A stretch of 62,838 nt of DNA, taken from assembly GCF_023656545.1 (NCBI RefSeq), contig NZ_JAMOKF010000008.1:1-62838 (forward strand), written 5' to 3'. How positions within the stretch are numbered: position 1 is the first letter of the stretch; the number at the start of each line of letters is the position of its first letter. This stretch comes from Micromonospora phytophila. GTDB lineage: Bacteria > Actinomycetota > Actinomycetes > Mycobacteriales > Micromonosporaceae. Both the position numbers and the translations under genes were made by a program. The notes below the pieces were generated by a model. It had not been told where the DNA came from, did not search any database, and worked only from the letters and a program-made list of their open reading frames with translations. Shown piece after piece: positions 7,970 to 17,064 of this stretch.

Positions 7970-9222
7970 GGGAACTCCGCGTGCAGGATGGTCGGCCCGC
8001 CGGCCGGACTGGTGAGGGTGAGCAGGCCGTCGAGCGCTTCGACCCGGCGGCGTAGCCCGTCGAGCCCGGAACCGGTTGGGTCGGCGCCGCCCCGGCCGTC
8101 GTCGGTGAGGGTGATGGAGATGACGGTGGCCGTGCGGACCAGGTCGATGGTGCAGGTGGAGGCGTCTGCGTGTTTGCCCGCGTTGGCAAGCCCTTCGGCC
8201 ACGACGAAGTACGCCGCCGACTCGACTGCCGCGGGATATCGGTCGGACTGGTCGCCGCTGAGTTCGACCGCGAGTGGGCTGTCTGCGGCCAGGGCGGCCA
8301 GGGCGGCGTGCAGGCCACGGTCGGTGAGGATCGGCGGGTGGATGCCCCGTACCAGCCGGCGCAGCTCGGCGAGCGCCTCGTCGAGTTGCCGGCGGGCGAG
8401 GTCGACATCGGGGACCGCCGCCCCACCGCTGCGGAGCTTGCGGGCGGCCAGCGCCAGGGTCATACCGGCGGCGACGATGCGGGCCTGCGCCCCGTCGTGC
8501 AGGTCCCGCTCGATCCGGCGCAACTCCGCCGCCTGGGCGTCCACCACCCGGGTGCGGGTCGCGGCGAGGCGGGTGGCCTGCTCGACCAGGCGGCGGTACG
8601 TACCGGGTGCCAGCAACACACGGGCGACCAACGCTTGCGCCCGTGCCATGGTGCGCAGCAGCCAGGCGACCACCGGGAGCAGCAGGAGCCCGACCAGGGT
8701 AAGGACGAAACGACCGGGCGTGGTGGTCATCAACCACTTCATCGGGAACGGCGCGTGCGGGTTGGGCACGGCCCAGGCCCAGACGGGCGCGATGATGGCG
8801 CTCAGGTCGACAGTGGTGATGACGATCGCGACGATGCCACCGACCAGCCCGAGTGGGAACAGCATCACGAGCCAGGCCAGGTCCCGCCAGGTCGCGGGCT
8901 GGGCACCGATCGCAGCGGCGCGCTGGCGGATCGTGCCGGCGTCGATCCGGACGTACGGTGATCCGATCTCCTGCCCGAGCAGCCAGCCGGCCCGGCGGCG
9001 TTCGACCGTCGCGAGCCGGCGGGTGATCCACGCCGCGCCGAGGAAGGCCGGCCCGCCGAGCTGGGTGATGCCGATGATGGCGACACCCAGGGTCACGGCG
9101 AGGCTCCAGGCCAGCCCGACGACGCCGGCGACCATGCTGCTGACCAGGTACGCCAGGGCCCGCGCCCCCGCTCCCACCATCACCCGGATGGTCGTCGCGG
9201 CGGCACGGGCCCGGTCTGACAT
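7957..9222 (-). CDS. NarL-type sensor histidine kinase (HisKA_3)
   Basis: 421 residues, membrane bound. Hydrophobic segments lie at about 15-57, 118-143 and 172-190. The dimerisation/phosphotransfer helix has the phosphoacceptor histidine in ERDLHDGAQARI. The HATPase domain has the N box AEGLANAGKHA and the G box DDGRGGADPTGSGLDGL. The extracytoplasmic regions are small, so the kinase probably senses the membrane, or acts through the neighbouring permease as in intramembrane-sensing kinases paired with ABC exporters. It starts two bases after the permease stop. Confidence 0.92.
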   Translation of the reverse strand: MSDRARAAATTIRVMVGAGARALAYLVSSMVAGVVGLAWSLAVTLGVAIIGITQLGGPAFLGAAWITRRLATVERRRAGWLLGQEIGSPYVRIDAGTIRQRAAAIGAQPATWRDLAWLVMLFPLGLVGGIVAIVITTVDLSAIIAPVWAWAVPNPHAPFPMKWLMTTTPGRFVLTLVGLLLLPVVAWLLRTMARAQALVARVLLAPGTYRRLVEQATRLAATRTRVVDAQAAELRRIERDLHDGAQARIVAAGMTLALAARKLRSGGAAVPDVDLARRQLDEALAELRRLVRGIHPPILTDRGLHAALAALAADSPLAVELSGDQSDRYPAAVESAAYFVVAEGLANAGKHADASTCTIDLVRTATVISITLTDDGRGGADPTGSGLDGLRRRVEALDGLLTLTSPAGGPTILHAEFPCAS

Positions 9223-9224
9223 CG

Positions 9225-11753
9225 TCAGCGCCCTTCGGCGACAAGCGGCAGGCTCCGCCGGCCCAGCACCAACCGGGTCGGCAGCGCACCGGCGAGCAGG
9301 CCCAGGGCGGCCACCCCGCCGAGCATGCCCAGGTAGGTACCCGGGTCGACGATCAGCCGGAAGGTGCCGTCCTGCGCGGTGCTGAACGCGCCGACCACGA
9401 TGGCGGTGACCGCCATACCGAGTATCAGCCCGACCGCGACGGTGATGGCGGCCTCACGGCTGGCCAGCCGGCGGACCTGACCGGTGGTCGCGCCTGCCAG
9501 CCTCAGGTCGGCGTACTCGCGTCGACGTGCCGCCGTGGCGATCGCGAAGGTGTTGACCACCGCGATGGCGGTGAAGCCGAGCGAGATGACCACCATCAGC
9601 TCCCAGGCACCCTGCTGGTTCTGTGCGTCGCCGGCCCGGGCCGCCTCGATCGCCGGGGTCACCCGCAGCGCCGGCCAGTCGGCGTGGATCTGTGCCGGCA
9701 CGTCGCCCTGATATCGCAGCGCGATCGCGCTGACCAGGCCACGGGGGTCGTGTGCGGCGACGAGTTGGGCCGGCAGCACCATGTCTCCGAAGCCGCGGGA
9801 CCGCTCGTACACCGCCGAGAGCCGCAGTGGGGTCTGGTAGCCATCGGCCAACCAGATCGGCACCTCGTCGCCGAGCTGCCAGCCCTCCTGTTCGGTGAGG
9901 AAGCTGCTGGCCGCGAAGGTGCCGTCCCCGCCGATGGCGCCGTCCCGCACCGCCAGATCCAGGACCTGCTCGGAGCCGACGGTGAGCAGCCCCTGCGCCA
10001 CGTAGTCCTCCGGCTTCCCGCCTTGGGCGACGATGGCCCGGGTGGGCAGCGTCGCCGCGGCGCCGGTGACGCCGGGCAACGCGACGAGCCGGTCGACGGT
10101 ACCGAGCGGGACGCCGCCCACCCCGGTCACCTGGGCGGTCGCCGCGGCGGTGCGGGCGGCCTGCTCGTCGGCGGTGAGCGCGCCGAGCAGGGCGCTGTTG
10201 AGCAGCATGGTGGCGTTGATCGCGAACATCAGGACCAACGGTACGGCTACCGCCGCGACCCGCCGGCCCTCGGCCCGGGTGATCGCGCCGGCCAGCCAGC
10301 CGGTGACACCGGTGGTCCCGGCGAGGCGCGACAGCGGCACGATCAGCAGCCGGAGCAGCACCGGCCCGAGCGCGGCCACCGCGCACAGCAGCAACGCGGA
10401 CGAGACGAAGCTCATGCCCATGCCGAGCGGTCCGCCCAGCGGGACGAAGGTCAGCACGGCGATGGCCCCGCCCGCTGGCACCACGGCGAGCAACGCCCGG
10501 ACCAGTACGCCGCCACCGGGAGCCGTCGCGGTCTCGGCGAGCGCCTGGGTCGGGGCGATCCGTACCGCCCGACGGGCCGCGATCCGCGCGGCGAGGAACG
10601 TGACAAGCAGGCCGGCCAGCGCGGCGCAGAGCAGCACCAGCACGTTGATCCGGACGGTGAACTGTTGCGGGATCGCGTCGATCGTCCGGAATCGGGCGGC
10701 GACCAGGTGGGCGACCAGCACACCGAGGGCGCACGCCGGCACCGCCGCGAGGCCGGCGATGAGCATGCTCTCCAAGCCGAGTAGCCGGCGCAACTGGCCG
10801 GGGGTGGCCCCGGCCGTTCGCAGCAGCGCCAGCTCCCGCAGCCGCTGCCGTACCCCGAGGGAGACCGTGCCGGTCAGCACGAACACCGCGGCGAAGGCGG
10901 TGATGCCGATGACGAACCCGAAGATCGAGATCGGGCCGATGTAGTCGGGCAGTGCGCCGGGCAGATCGGCCCGTACCCGGTCCGCGCCGGTGAGCACCGC
11001 CGCGTCGGCGGCCTCGGCTCGTACGGCGGCCAGCAGCGCAGTCCGGTCCGCGCCGGGCGCGGTGAGGATGCCGACCGCGGTCGGTCCGGCGAGTTCGGAG
11101 ATCGTCTGCACCTCGCGGTCCGCCACGAACAGCGCACCCTGCGCGGGCAGCCCGTCCCCGCTCGCGGGCACGGCGATCCCGGCAACCCGCATCGTCCGGA
11201 CCCCGGCCTTCGAGGTGACCTGCACGCTATCGCCGGCCGTGACACCGGCCCGCGAGGCCAGGTCCGCGTCGAGCACGACCTCGCCAGGTGACGGCGCGGC
11301 GCCGGCCCGCAACGTGTACGGGGTGAGCCGCGCGGACTGCCAGCCGTGCCCGATCACGGGCGCGTCGTCGCGGCCCCGGATCGGTTGCCCGGTCATCGTG
11401 CTCAACTGGAGCGGAAACGCGGCATCCGGAATCGCGGCCGTGACACCGGTCAGTCCCGCGACCCGGCTGGCGAGGTCGGCCGGCAACATGCCCGCGCCGG
11501 TGAGCCGCTCGCTCTTGACCTTGGTCTTGACCTTGTCCTTCTTCTTTGTGACCGTCTCCAGGGTGACCTCGCGGTCGCCGGAAATCACTACGGTCGCGGC
11601 GGCGAACCGGTCGGCCGGTGGCTTCGCCGTCAGCACCGAGAACAGCAGCAGGCCGCCACCGGCCAGCAGCGCGACCGCGAGGAAGGCGGCCAGGAACGTG
11701 CCGAGGTAGGCGCCGCGTTGCTGGCGCAGCGTGGCGAGGGCGAGGCGCATCAT
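9225..11753 (-). CDS. ABC transporter permease, FtsX/MacB type (two FtsX domains)
   Basis: 842 residues, 10 or so predicted membrane segments. An N-terminal segment (YLGTFLAAFLAVALLAGGGLL) precedes a large extracytoplasmic MacB-like periplasmic-core domain. The first FtsX domain (ISIFGFVIGITAFAAVFVLT, with LRELALLRTAGATPGQLRRL), a second set of membrane segments, another extracytoplasmic domain and a C-terminal FtsX domain (REYADLRLAGATTGQVRRL) follow. This is the duplicated architecture of actinobacterial permeases linked to peptide or antibiotic efflux and lipoprotein handling. Its start overlaps the ATPase gene by four bases (ATGA). Confidence 0.9.
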   Translation of the reverse strand: MMRLALATLRQQRGAYLGTFLAAFLAVALLAGGGLLLFSVLTAKPPADRFAAATVVISGDREVTLETVTKKKDKVKTKVKSERLTGAGMLPADLASRVAGLTGVTAAIPDAAFPLQLSTMTGQPIRGRDDAPVIGHGWQSARLTPYTLRAGAAPSPGEVVLDADLASRAGVTAGDSVQVTSKAGVRTMRVAGIAVPASGDGLPAQGALFVADREVQTISELAGPTAVGILTAPGADRTALLAAVRAEAADAAVLTGADRVRADLPGALPDYIGPISIFGFVIGITAFAAVFVLTGTVSLGVRQRLRELALLRTAGATPGQLRRLLGLESMLIAGLAAVPACALGVLVAHLVAARFRTIDAIPQQFTVRINVLVLLCAALAGLLVTFLAARIAARRAVRIAPTQALAETATAPGGGVLVRALLAVVPAGGAIAVLTFVPLGGPLGMGMSFVSSALLLCAVAALGPVLLRLLIVPLSRLAGTTGVTGWLAGAITRAEGRRVAAVAVPLVLMFAINATMLLNSALLGALTADEQAARTAAATAQVTGVGGVPLGTVDRLVALPGVTGAAATLPTRAIVAQGGKPEDYVAQGLLTVGSEQVLDLAVRDGAIGGDGTFAASSFLTEQEGWQLGDEVPIWLADGYQTPLRLSAVYERSRGFGDMVLPAQLVAAHDPRGLVSAIALRYQGDVPAQIHADWPALRVTPAIEAARAGDAQNQQGAWELMVVISLGFTAIAVVNTFAIATAARRREYADLRLAGATTGQVRRLASREAAITVAVGLILGMAVTAIVVGAFSTAQDGTFRLIVDPGTYLGMLGGVAALGLLAGALPTRLVLGRRSLPLVAEGR

Positions 11754-12502
11754 CGGGCGCTCACCGCCATCATCAGCGCAGCGACCTTCTCCGCCGTCGG
11801 GTCGACCAGTTCGTCGACGATCCGGCCGTCAGCAAGAAACACCACCCGGTCGGCCCACGCGGCAGCCGCCGGGTCGTGCGTGACCATGACCACCGTAGTA
11901 CGGAAGGAGTCCACCGCCTCCCGCAGCAGCCCGAGCACCTCCCGACCGGTGGACAGGTCCAGTGCCCCGGTCGGCTCGTCCGCGAAGATCACCTCGGGAC
12001 GGCCGGCGAGCGCCCGAGCCAGCGCGACCCGCTGCCGCTGCCCGCCGGAGAGCTGGCCCGGCCGGTCATGCTCCCGGCCGGCGAGACCCACCCGCTGCAC
12101 GACCTCCCGCGCCCAGGCTTGGTCCGGCCGCACCCCGGCCAGCCGCTGCGGCAGCAGGATGTTGTGCCACACCGACAGCGAGTCCATCAGGTTGTACGAC
12201 TGGAACACGAACCCGACCCGCCGACGCCGTGCCTCGGTGAGCTTCGGCTCACGCAGCCCGCCGATCTCCTGGCCGGCGAGCAGCACCCGGCCGGTGTCCG
12301 GCAGGTCCAACCCCGCCGCGCAGTGCAACAAGGTCGACTTCCCGGAACCGGACGGGCCCATCACCGCGCAGAGCGTACCGGCCGCGAACGCCACCGAAAC
12401 CCCGTCGAGGGCCCGTACCCCGGCACCGCCCGGATAGCTCTTCGCCACGTCAACCACCTCGACGACCGGCCCGCTGGCCTCGGCCGTACCCCTGTTTCTC
12501 AT
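11750..12502 (-). CDS. ABC transporter ATP-binding protein (MacB/LolD type)
   Basis: 250 residues from ATG at 12502 (the frame is open to 12541). Walker A is GPSGSGKST (49-57), the Q loop is VGFVFQSYNLMDSL, the signature is LSGGQRQRVALARAL, Walker B with D-loop is VIFADEPTGALD, and the H switch is VMVTHDP. It powers the two-FtsX permease encoded immediately downstream. As first gene of the ATPase-permease-kinase-regulator operon, its upstream region should carry the operon promoter. Confidence 0.92.
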   Translation of the reverse strand: MRNRGTAEASGPVVEVVDVAKSYPGGAGVRALDGVSVAFAAGTLCAVMGPSGSGKSTLLHCAAGLDLPDTGRVLLAGQEIGGLREPKLTEARRRRVGFVFQSYNLMDSLSVWHNILLPQRLAGVRPDQAWAREVVQRVGLAGREHDRPGQLSGGQRQRVALARALAGRPEVIFADEPTGALDLSTGREVLGLLREAVDSFRTTVVMVTHDPAAAAWADRVVFLADGRIVDELVDPTAEKVAALMMAVSAR

Positions 12503-12561
12503 GGTGATCAGCCTGGTCGACGCCGCGTTTCCGGACCACATGGCGACCTTTGATCATCGTG

Positions 12562-12577
12562 GTAGGGCCACCCCTAC
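12562..12577. promoter_or_regulatory. Palindrome upstream of the ABC/two-component operon, candidate operator
   Basis: GTAGGG-CCAC-CCCTAC, perfect 6-bp arms, 60 bases upstream of the operon's first ATG. NarL-type response regulators bind inverted repeats of this size, so autoregulation by the operon's own regulator is plausible. It could alternatively be a weak terminator of the decayed AraC gene. Confidence 0.4.
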
Positions 12578-12955
12578 CCTCTGGCCGTGCTCGGACCAGT
12601 CGGCGCGGTCCCCCACGGCGTCGGCGAGGTTCCGTCGGGTTCGATCTGCTCAATGCCGGCCATTGCCCGGCTGTGGGTGGGGCGGAAGGTCCGGCGGTAT
12701 GCCTGGGGTGTGACGCCGATAGCGGTGTGGAGGTGCTGGCGCAGGGAGACGCCGGTGCCGAATCCGGCGCGGTGGGCGACGACGTCGACGGGCCAGTCGT
12801 GGTCTCCAGCAGGTGCCGGGCCAGGTCGACGCGCTGGCGCGGACGAGCCACTGGCCGGGGCTGGTGTCGACTTCTTCGCGGAAGCGGCGGGTGAAGGTGC
12901 GGACGCTGTCCTCGGCGTGGGCGGCCAAGTCGGCCAGCGTGGACAACGGTCTGAT
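12574..12955 (-). pseudogene. GlxA-type AraC regulator, C-terminal DNA-binding remnant
   Basis: The two-HTH module of a GlxA/FtrA-like regulator is readable only by changing frame twice. One frame gives TLADLAAHAEDSVRTFTRRF and EEVDTSPGQWLVR, the next QRVDLARHLLETT, the third DWPVDVVAHRAGFGTGVSLR and VTPQAYRRTFRP. The N-terminal DJ-1/PfpI-like domain is missing. Two frameshifts plus truncation make it non-functional unless the base calls are wrong. Confidence 0.75.
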
Positions 12956-13023
12956 GCACGCAATCGGCGAAGGCCACCTCGTCACGCTCGATATCCCGGC
13001 CACGATCCCGCTTTTCTAGCGAG

Positions 13024-13050
13024 CATCCGCTTCTGCCGCTGACAGCGCGG
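13024..13050 (+). repeat. Dispersed intergenic repeat, copy 5
   Basis: CATCCGCTTCTGCCGCTGAC followed by AGCGCGG, single half-unit. Confidence 0.75.
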
Positions 13051-13102
13051 GTGGCCGCCTGGCTCGTCACCTGTGTTCCGTGCGGCATGTGATGATCGGT
13101 TC

Positions 13103-13504
13103 GTGAGCCTTCGTGAGTGGAAGCGCCTGACGCATATCGAGCGGGCTTTCTTCATCAACTCGTTCGAGATGGACCTCCTGCCCGGTGTGTTCGGTGACTT
13201 GGACCCCGCCCAGCCGGAGCCGTCGTTGTCCGAGCTGGCCTCCGTCCTGCTGACGTTGGTGGACAACGGCTGGATGGAGATGCGCCGCTACGTGCGGCGG
13301 GTTGCCGATGACGGTCGGGAGGGCTTGGCGCACGGCGATCCTGTGCCAAGGGACCAGCTGCCGGTGCTGCTGGCAGACCCGGCCAGTTGGGAGTACCCGG
13401 ATGATCCGAGTTGGATCGGTGCGCTGACGCTGGTGGAGACCGAAGCCGGCAGGACGATCAGCCGGATGTCCGCTGACGAGATTGCCGCACGGGACAACGT
13501 ATAG
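13103..13504 (+). CDS. Conserved-looking hypothetical protein
   Basis: 133 residues from GTG at 13103 (VSLREWKRLTHIERAFFINS); the frame is open back to 13073. Composition is normal for a soluble cytoplasmic protein, with helix-rich LSELASVLLTLVDNGWMEMR followed by a region rich in Asp and Pro. The central segment could be a winged-helix-like fold, but no family is recognised. It is a single gene flanked on both sides by dispersed-repeat copies. The genuine coding call rests on codon bias and composition. Confidence 0.6.
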   Translation: MSLREWKRLTHIERAFFINSFEMDLLPGVFGDLDPAQPEPSLSELASVLLTLVDNGWMEMRRYVRRVADDGREGLAHGDPVPRDQLPVLLADPASWEYPDDPSWIGALTLVETEAGRTISRMSADEIAARDNV

Positions 13505-13530
13505 GCGAGCGGCTCAGAGTCCTGTAACGG

Positions 13531-13560
13531 CATCCCCATCTGCCGCCGACCGGGCGCGTT
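13531..13560 (+). repeat. Dispersed intergenic repeat, copy 6
   Basis: CATCCCCATCTGCCGCCGAC followed by CGGGCGCG, single half-unit. Confidence 0.75.
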
Positions 13561-13774
13561 GACTGCTGGGCCGCCGTAACGCTCCGTACGCGCCGCCCCG
13601 GTCACCGACGACGGCTCGGTGCGCGCTCGTAGGCGAGATGAGGCAGCGACATCCGAATCGGCAGTCATGTGCTGCGAGAGTGCTCCCGCCGCATCGACGT
13701 CGCGTCGATCTGCGCTCGACCGGGTGTGCGAACCTGCTGAGGATCAGGTGTGGTGCGGATCCGGGGGTGTTCAG

Positions 13775-14518
13775 ATGCTGGTGAGTGCGGTCGAGTTCTA
13801 CGCGGGCTACGGCACGGTGCTCATCGGCTCGATGGCGTTGCCGGAAGCCGAATGGGACGGTCCTGTCGGATCGGACGACCAACATGTTGTCGTCCAGGCC
13901 ACCGGGCGGGACACCCTTACCCGGGTGTCCTTCTGGAGGGACACCATGCCGCTCGTGGGCGAGGTCGTGTTCGACGGGGAACTCCGACTGGAGAACCAGA
14001 CACTCTGGCTCGGCGACATCAACCGCCACAGTTGGTGGAGCATGCGACTATTCCGAGGAGGCGACACCCAACGCCTCGTCGTCCGGGTCGACGACCCCGG
14101 TCGCGCATCACGCATCGACGTCGGCATCGACATCGGTTCCCATCTGACATCATTGTCGCCGTCCAACGGTCCGGCGTTGTTCGACGTCCGCACCAGCGCG
14201 GCGGACGGACTGTCGGCGCCGACCGCGTTGGGTCTGGTCCTCGACGGTCACGACTCGGCACACGCCCGCCTGTCGACCGCTATTACGATCCTCTCCGGCG
14301 AAGACCCTGCGACACCGTGGCGCGAGCAGTACGAGCTCAGCAACGTCGTGCAATGGCTGCGGTGGTTGGGCATCGGTCTGAGCATGTCACGAGCCGAAGA
14401 ACTCGGTGCCGAACTCCGGCAGCTCGTTCGCGCAGCCAGGAATGCCGCACCGGACGGCGCCGTCCCATTGCCGGTCGCAACGCGGATTGCCCGTGCTGTT
14501 CTGGACAAGATCGTGTAG
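13775..14518 (+). CDS. Hypothetical protein
   Basis: 247 residues from ATG at 13775; the same frame is open upstream to 13619 but that part is not protein-like. VSAVEFYAGYGTVLIGSMAL, TLTRVSFWRDTMPLVGEVVF and LVVRVDDPGRASRIDVGIDI suggest a beta-rich first half. The second half is helical, with WREQYELSNVVQWLRWLGIG and a lysine-ending RIARAVLDKIV. No family is recognised. It stands alone between dispersed-repeat copies 6 and 7 and converges on the sigma factor operon. Confidence 0.55.
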   Translation: MLVSAVEFYAGYGTVLIGSMALPEAEWDGPVGSDDQHVVVQATGRDTLTRVSFWRDTMPLVGEVVFDGELRLENQTLWLGDINRHSWWSMRLFRGGDTQRLVVRVDDPGRASRIDVGIDIGSHLTSLSPSNGPALFDVRTSAADGLSAPTALGLVLDGHDSAHARLSTAITILSGEDPATPWREQYELSNVVQWLRWLGIGLSMSRAEELGAELRQLVRAARNAAPDGAVPLPVATRIARAVLDKIV

Positions 14519-14846
14519 TCGGGACGTTGGTTGCAGCGACGTTTCGCATCCAAGCCTTGACCCGCGCCGTGCCACGGCGCCCTACTCGGGCATCTGACCT
14601 ACGTCTTGTGACGCCGTACGGCAAGGTCACGTGCACGCTTCTGCCGCGATCCGCGCACTACACAGTTGCGGCAAGTCGGCGCCGTCAGCGCACGGACATG
14701 CCGATGACAGTACGGTGCCGCCCGTGAGAAGTTGAACGACCTCATGCGGGTATTAGGCCGATCTGATTGCCATTGCCGGGGCGTCGTCTGCGCGTTGCGG
14801 CGTCGGCGGCCGTTGCGCGCGGGGTTTCGATCGGGATCCGTGGGAG
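14519..14846. other. Convergent gap with long-form dispersed repeat
   Basis: Between the stop codons of two convergent genes. Apart from the repeat copy at 14631-14717, nothing recognisable was found. Confidence 0.5.
14631..14717 (+). repeat. Dispersed intergenic repeat, copy 7 (long structured form)
   Basis: GTGCACGCTTCTGCCGCGAT followed by CCGCGC, then CAGTTGCGGCAAGTCGGCG and a second hairpin closed by GCCGATGAC. Same two-hairpin plan as copy 3 over about 85 bases. Its upstream TCACGTGCACGCTTCTGCCG is shared exactly with copy 24. Confidence 0.85.
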
Positions 14847-16082
14847 CTACCGCAGTTGGTCGCGTCGGCGGGTCAGGTAGGCGGTCTCGGCGGTGTTGCC
14901 CGCCAGCTCGATGGCTTTGTCGTACGCCGCACGCGACTGCTGACTCTGGCCCAGCCGGCGCAGCAGGTCGGCGCGGGTGGCATGGTAGGCGTGATAGCCG
15001 GCCAACCTGTGCTCAAGCCGGTTGACGGCCGCCAGTGCCACCTCCGGGCCGTCGAGCTCGGCGACCGCGATGGCCCGGTTGAGGGCGATGACCGGTGACG
15101 GGTCGAGGCGGACGAGCTGGTCGTAGAGGGCGAGGACCTGTGACCAGTCGGTGTCGCGTACGTCGCGGGCGGAGGTGTGGACGGCGTTGATCGCCGCGAG
15201 GATCTGGTAGCGACCCGGGGCCACCCCGGCGGCGGCAACGGCGAGGCGTTCGCGCACCAGTCGGTGGCCCTCGGTGATCAGCGTCGCGTCCCAGGCCCCA
15301 CGGTCCTGCTCGTCGAGGGCGACCAGTTCGCCGCTGGCCGAGACCCGGGCGGTGCGGCGGGCCTCGATGAGCAGCATCAGCGCCAGCAGCCCGGCCACCT
15401 CACCGTCGTCCGGCAGGAGGGCACGGATCAGGCGAGTGAGCCGGATCGCCTCGGCGGTCAGGTCGTGACGTACGGCATCGGTGTCGGGGCCAGTGGCCAG
15501 GTAGCCCTCGTTGAAGACGAGAAAGAGGACGGCGAGTACGCCGGTGACGCGGGCCGGGAGATCCTGCGCGGACGGCATCCGATAGGGGATGCGAGCCGCT
15601 TTGATCTTGGCCTTCGCGCGAGTGATCCGCTGCCCCATGGCGGTCTCCTGCACCAGGAAGGCGCGGGCGATCTCGGGCACGGTCAGGCCGCCGACCATGC
15701 GCAGCGTCAGCGCCAGGCGGGCTTCCATCGCCAGCGCCGGGTGACAGCAGGTGAAGATCAGCCGGAGCCGGTCGTCGTCGATGGCGCCGAGAGGCTCGGG
15801 CGGGTCGCTGTCGTACACCATCTGAGCCTCCTTGTGCTTGTCGTCGCGCTTGTTCTCGCGCCGGATCCGGTCGATGGCCTTGCGAACGGCGGTGGTGGTC
15901 AGCCAGGCGCCGGGGTTGGGGGGTACGCCGTCGGCCGGCCACCGCTCGACGGCGGTCGCGAACGCCTCGGCGGCCGCTTCCTCGGCGATGTCGAGGTCAC
16001 CGAAACGCCTGGTCAGGGCGGCGAGCACCCGCGCCCACTCCTCGTGGTGGGCCCGGGTGATCGCTTCCTCGACGTCGCTCAC
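14847..16082 (-). CDS. ECF sigma factor with C-terminal extension (ECF42 type)
   Basis: 411 residues from GTG at 16082. Sigma region 2 covers ALTRRFGDLDIAEEAAAEAF to about residue 80. Sigma region 4 is MVGGLTVPEIARAFLVQETA with AMGQRITRAKAKIKAA. A long C-terminal domain (about 200 residues) ends in TPR-like helices (SPVIALNRAIAVAELDGPEV). This arrangement, with a DGPF/YCII protein encoded next door, is diagnostic of the ECF42-type group, which has no dedicated anti-sigma factor; the C-terminal extension is thought to regulate activity. Its GTG overlaps the YCII stop (GTGA). Confidence 0.9.
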   Translation of the reverse strand: MSDVEEAITRAHHEEWARVLAALTRRFGDLDIAEEAAAEAFATAVERWPADGVPPNPGAWLTTTAVRKAIDRIRRENKRDDKHKEAQMVYDSDPPEPLGAIDDDRLRLIFTCCHPALAMEARLALTLRMVGGLTVPEIARAFLVQETAMGQRITRAKAKIKAARIPYRMPSAQDLPARVTGVLAVLFLVFNEGYLATGPDTDAVRHDLTAEAIRLTRLIRALLPDDGEVAGLLALMLLIEARRTARVSASGELVALDEQDRGAWDATLITEGHRLVRERLAVAAAGVAPGRYQILAAINAVHTSARDVRDTDWSQVLALYDQLVRLDPSPVIALNRAIAVAELDGPEVALAAVNRLEHRLAGYHAYHATRADLLRRLGQSQQSRAAYDKAIELAGNTAETAYLTRRRDQLR

Positions 16083-16402
16083 TGGAACGGCCGCACCTCG
16101 ATCTTCCGATCGCAGACCTTCGACGCCTCGGTGGCGAGCTTGAGCGCCACATCCAGATCGGGGGCCTCCCACACCCAGACGCCGGCGAGGTACTCCTTCG
16201 ACTCCACGAAAGGCCCGTCGCTGAGCACCGCCTGCTCGCCCCGATTGTCGATGACCGTGGCCGCGTCGGTGTCCGCGAGTCCGCCCGCGAAAACCCAGTA
16301 GCCATCGGCGATCAGCCGTTCGTTGAACGCGCTGATGGCAGGCTGCCTGTCCGTGCTGCCGGGATTGCTCTTGTCATCGATCACGGAAACCAGGTACTGC
16401 AT
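16079..16402 (-). CDS. YCII/DGPF domain protein
   Basis: 107 residues from ATG at 16402. It carries the signature SDGPFVESKEYLAGVWVWEA, the DGPF(A/V)E(T/S)KE motif of the family, in a ferredoxin-like fold. Such proteins are the standing partners of ECF42-type sigma factors, and the gene overlaps the sigma gene by four bases. The biochemical role is unsettled (possible catalytic His/Asp pair in YCII relatives). A DHFR-like gene precedes it by 53 bases, making a likely three-gene operon. Confidence 0.9.
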   Translation of the reverse strand: MQYLVSVIDDKSNPGSTDRQPAISAFNERLIADGYWVFAGGLADTDAATVIDNRGEQAVLSDGPFVESKEYLAGVWVWEAPDLDVALKLATEASKVCDRKIEVRPFQ

Positions 16403-16455
16403 CTGAAGATCATCTCCTGTGGTGTCAAGAAAGCGTGGTTCGGTGGGCAGGGACT

Positions 16456-17064
16456 TCAGGCCGTTGCATACCGCGGGCGCCCGGCCGGCCGGTAGACCTG
16501 GATCGTCACGCCCTTCGAGTCGACCCGCGACTCGATCAGGTCGAGCGCAAGATCCGGACCGGTCTCCGGGAACAGTCTCGCGCCCTGGCCGAGGATCACC
16601 GGGATCACGATCAGAATCATCTCGTCGACCAGATCGTTCTCCAGCAGCCACCGGGCCAGGGCGCCACTGCCGTGCACCTGCAGCTCACCCCCGGGCTTGG
16701 CCTTCAGCTCGCTGATGGCCGCCGCGAGGTCACCGCGGAGAACGGTCGTGTCCTCCCAACGCGGCGCGGTGAGCGTGGTCGAGGCAACGTACTTGGGGGC
16801 CTCGTTCAAGGCCACGCCGATGGGATGTGCGCGCATCTGGTCGATTGATCCCCAGGAGCCGGCGAACAACTCGTAGGTGCGCCGGCCGAACAGGAACGCC
16901 TCGGCGCGCTGGTAAGTCTGCGTGATGAACCTCCTGGTCTCGTCGTCACCCTTCCCCCGGGCCCATCCGCCGCGCTCGAATCCGTTCCTGCGGTCATCCG
17001 ACGCGGCGCCGTTTCCCTGCATCACTCCATCGAGGGTGACCTGGGTCATGGTCGTCAGCTTCAT
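16456..17064 (-). CDS. RibD/dihydrofolate reductase-like protein
   Basis: 202 residues from ATG at 17064. KLTTMTQVTLDGVMQGNG is the first strand and loop, AEAFLFGRRTYELFAGSW is the conserved FGRxTYE segment, and GGELQVHGSGALARWLLEND and VDEMILIVIPVILGQGARLF are the C-terminal NADPH-side strands. It belongs to the same superfamily as the gene at 5.2-5.7 kb but a different subgroup. Linked here to YCII and ECF42 genes, a common neighbourhood in actinobacteria, it is probably part of that regulon. Confidence 0.88.
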   Translation of the reverse strand: MKLTTMTQVTLDGVMQGNGAASDDRRNGFERGGWARGKGDDETRRFITQTYQRAEAFLFGRRTYELFAGSWGSIDQMRAHPIGVALNEAPKYVASTTLTAPRWEDTTVLRGDLAAAISELKAKPGGELQVHGSGALARWLLENDLVDEMILIVIPVILGQGARLFPETGPDLALDLIESRVDSKGVTIQVYRPAGRPRYATA

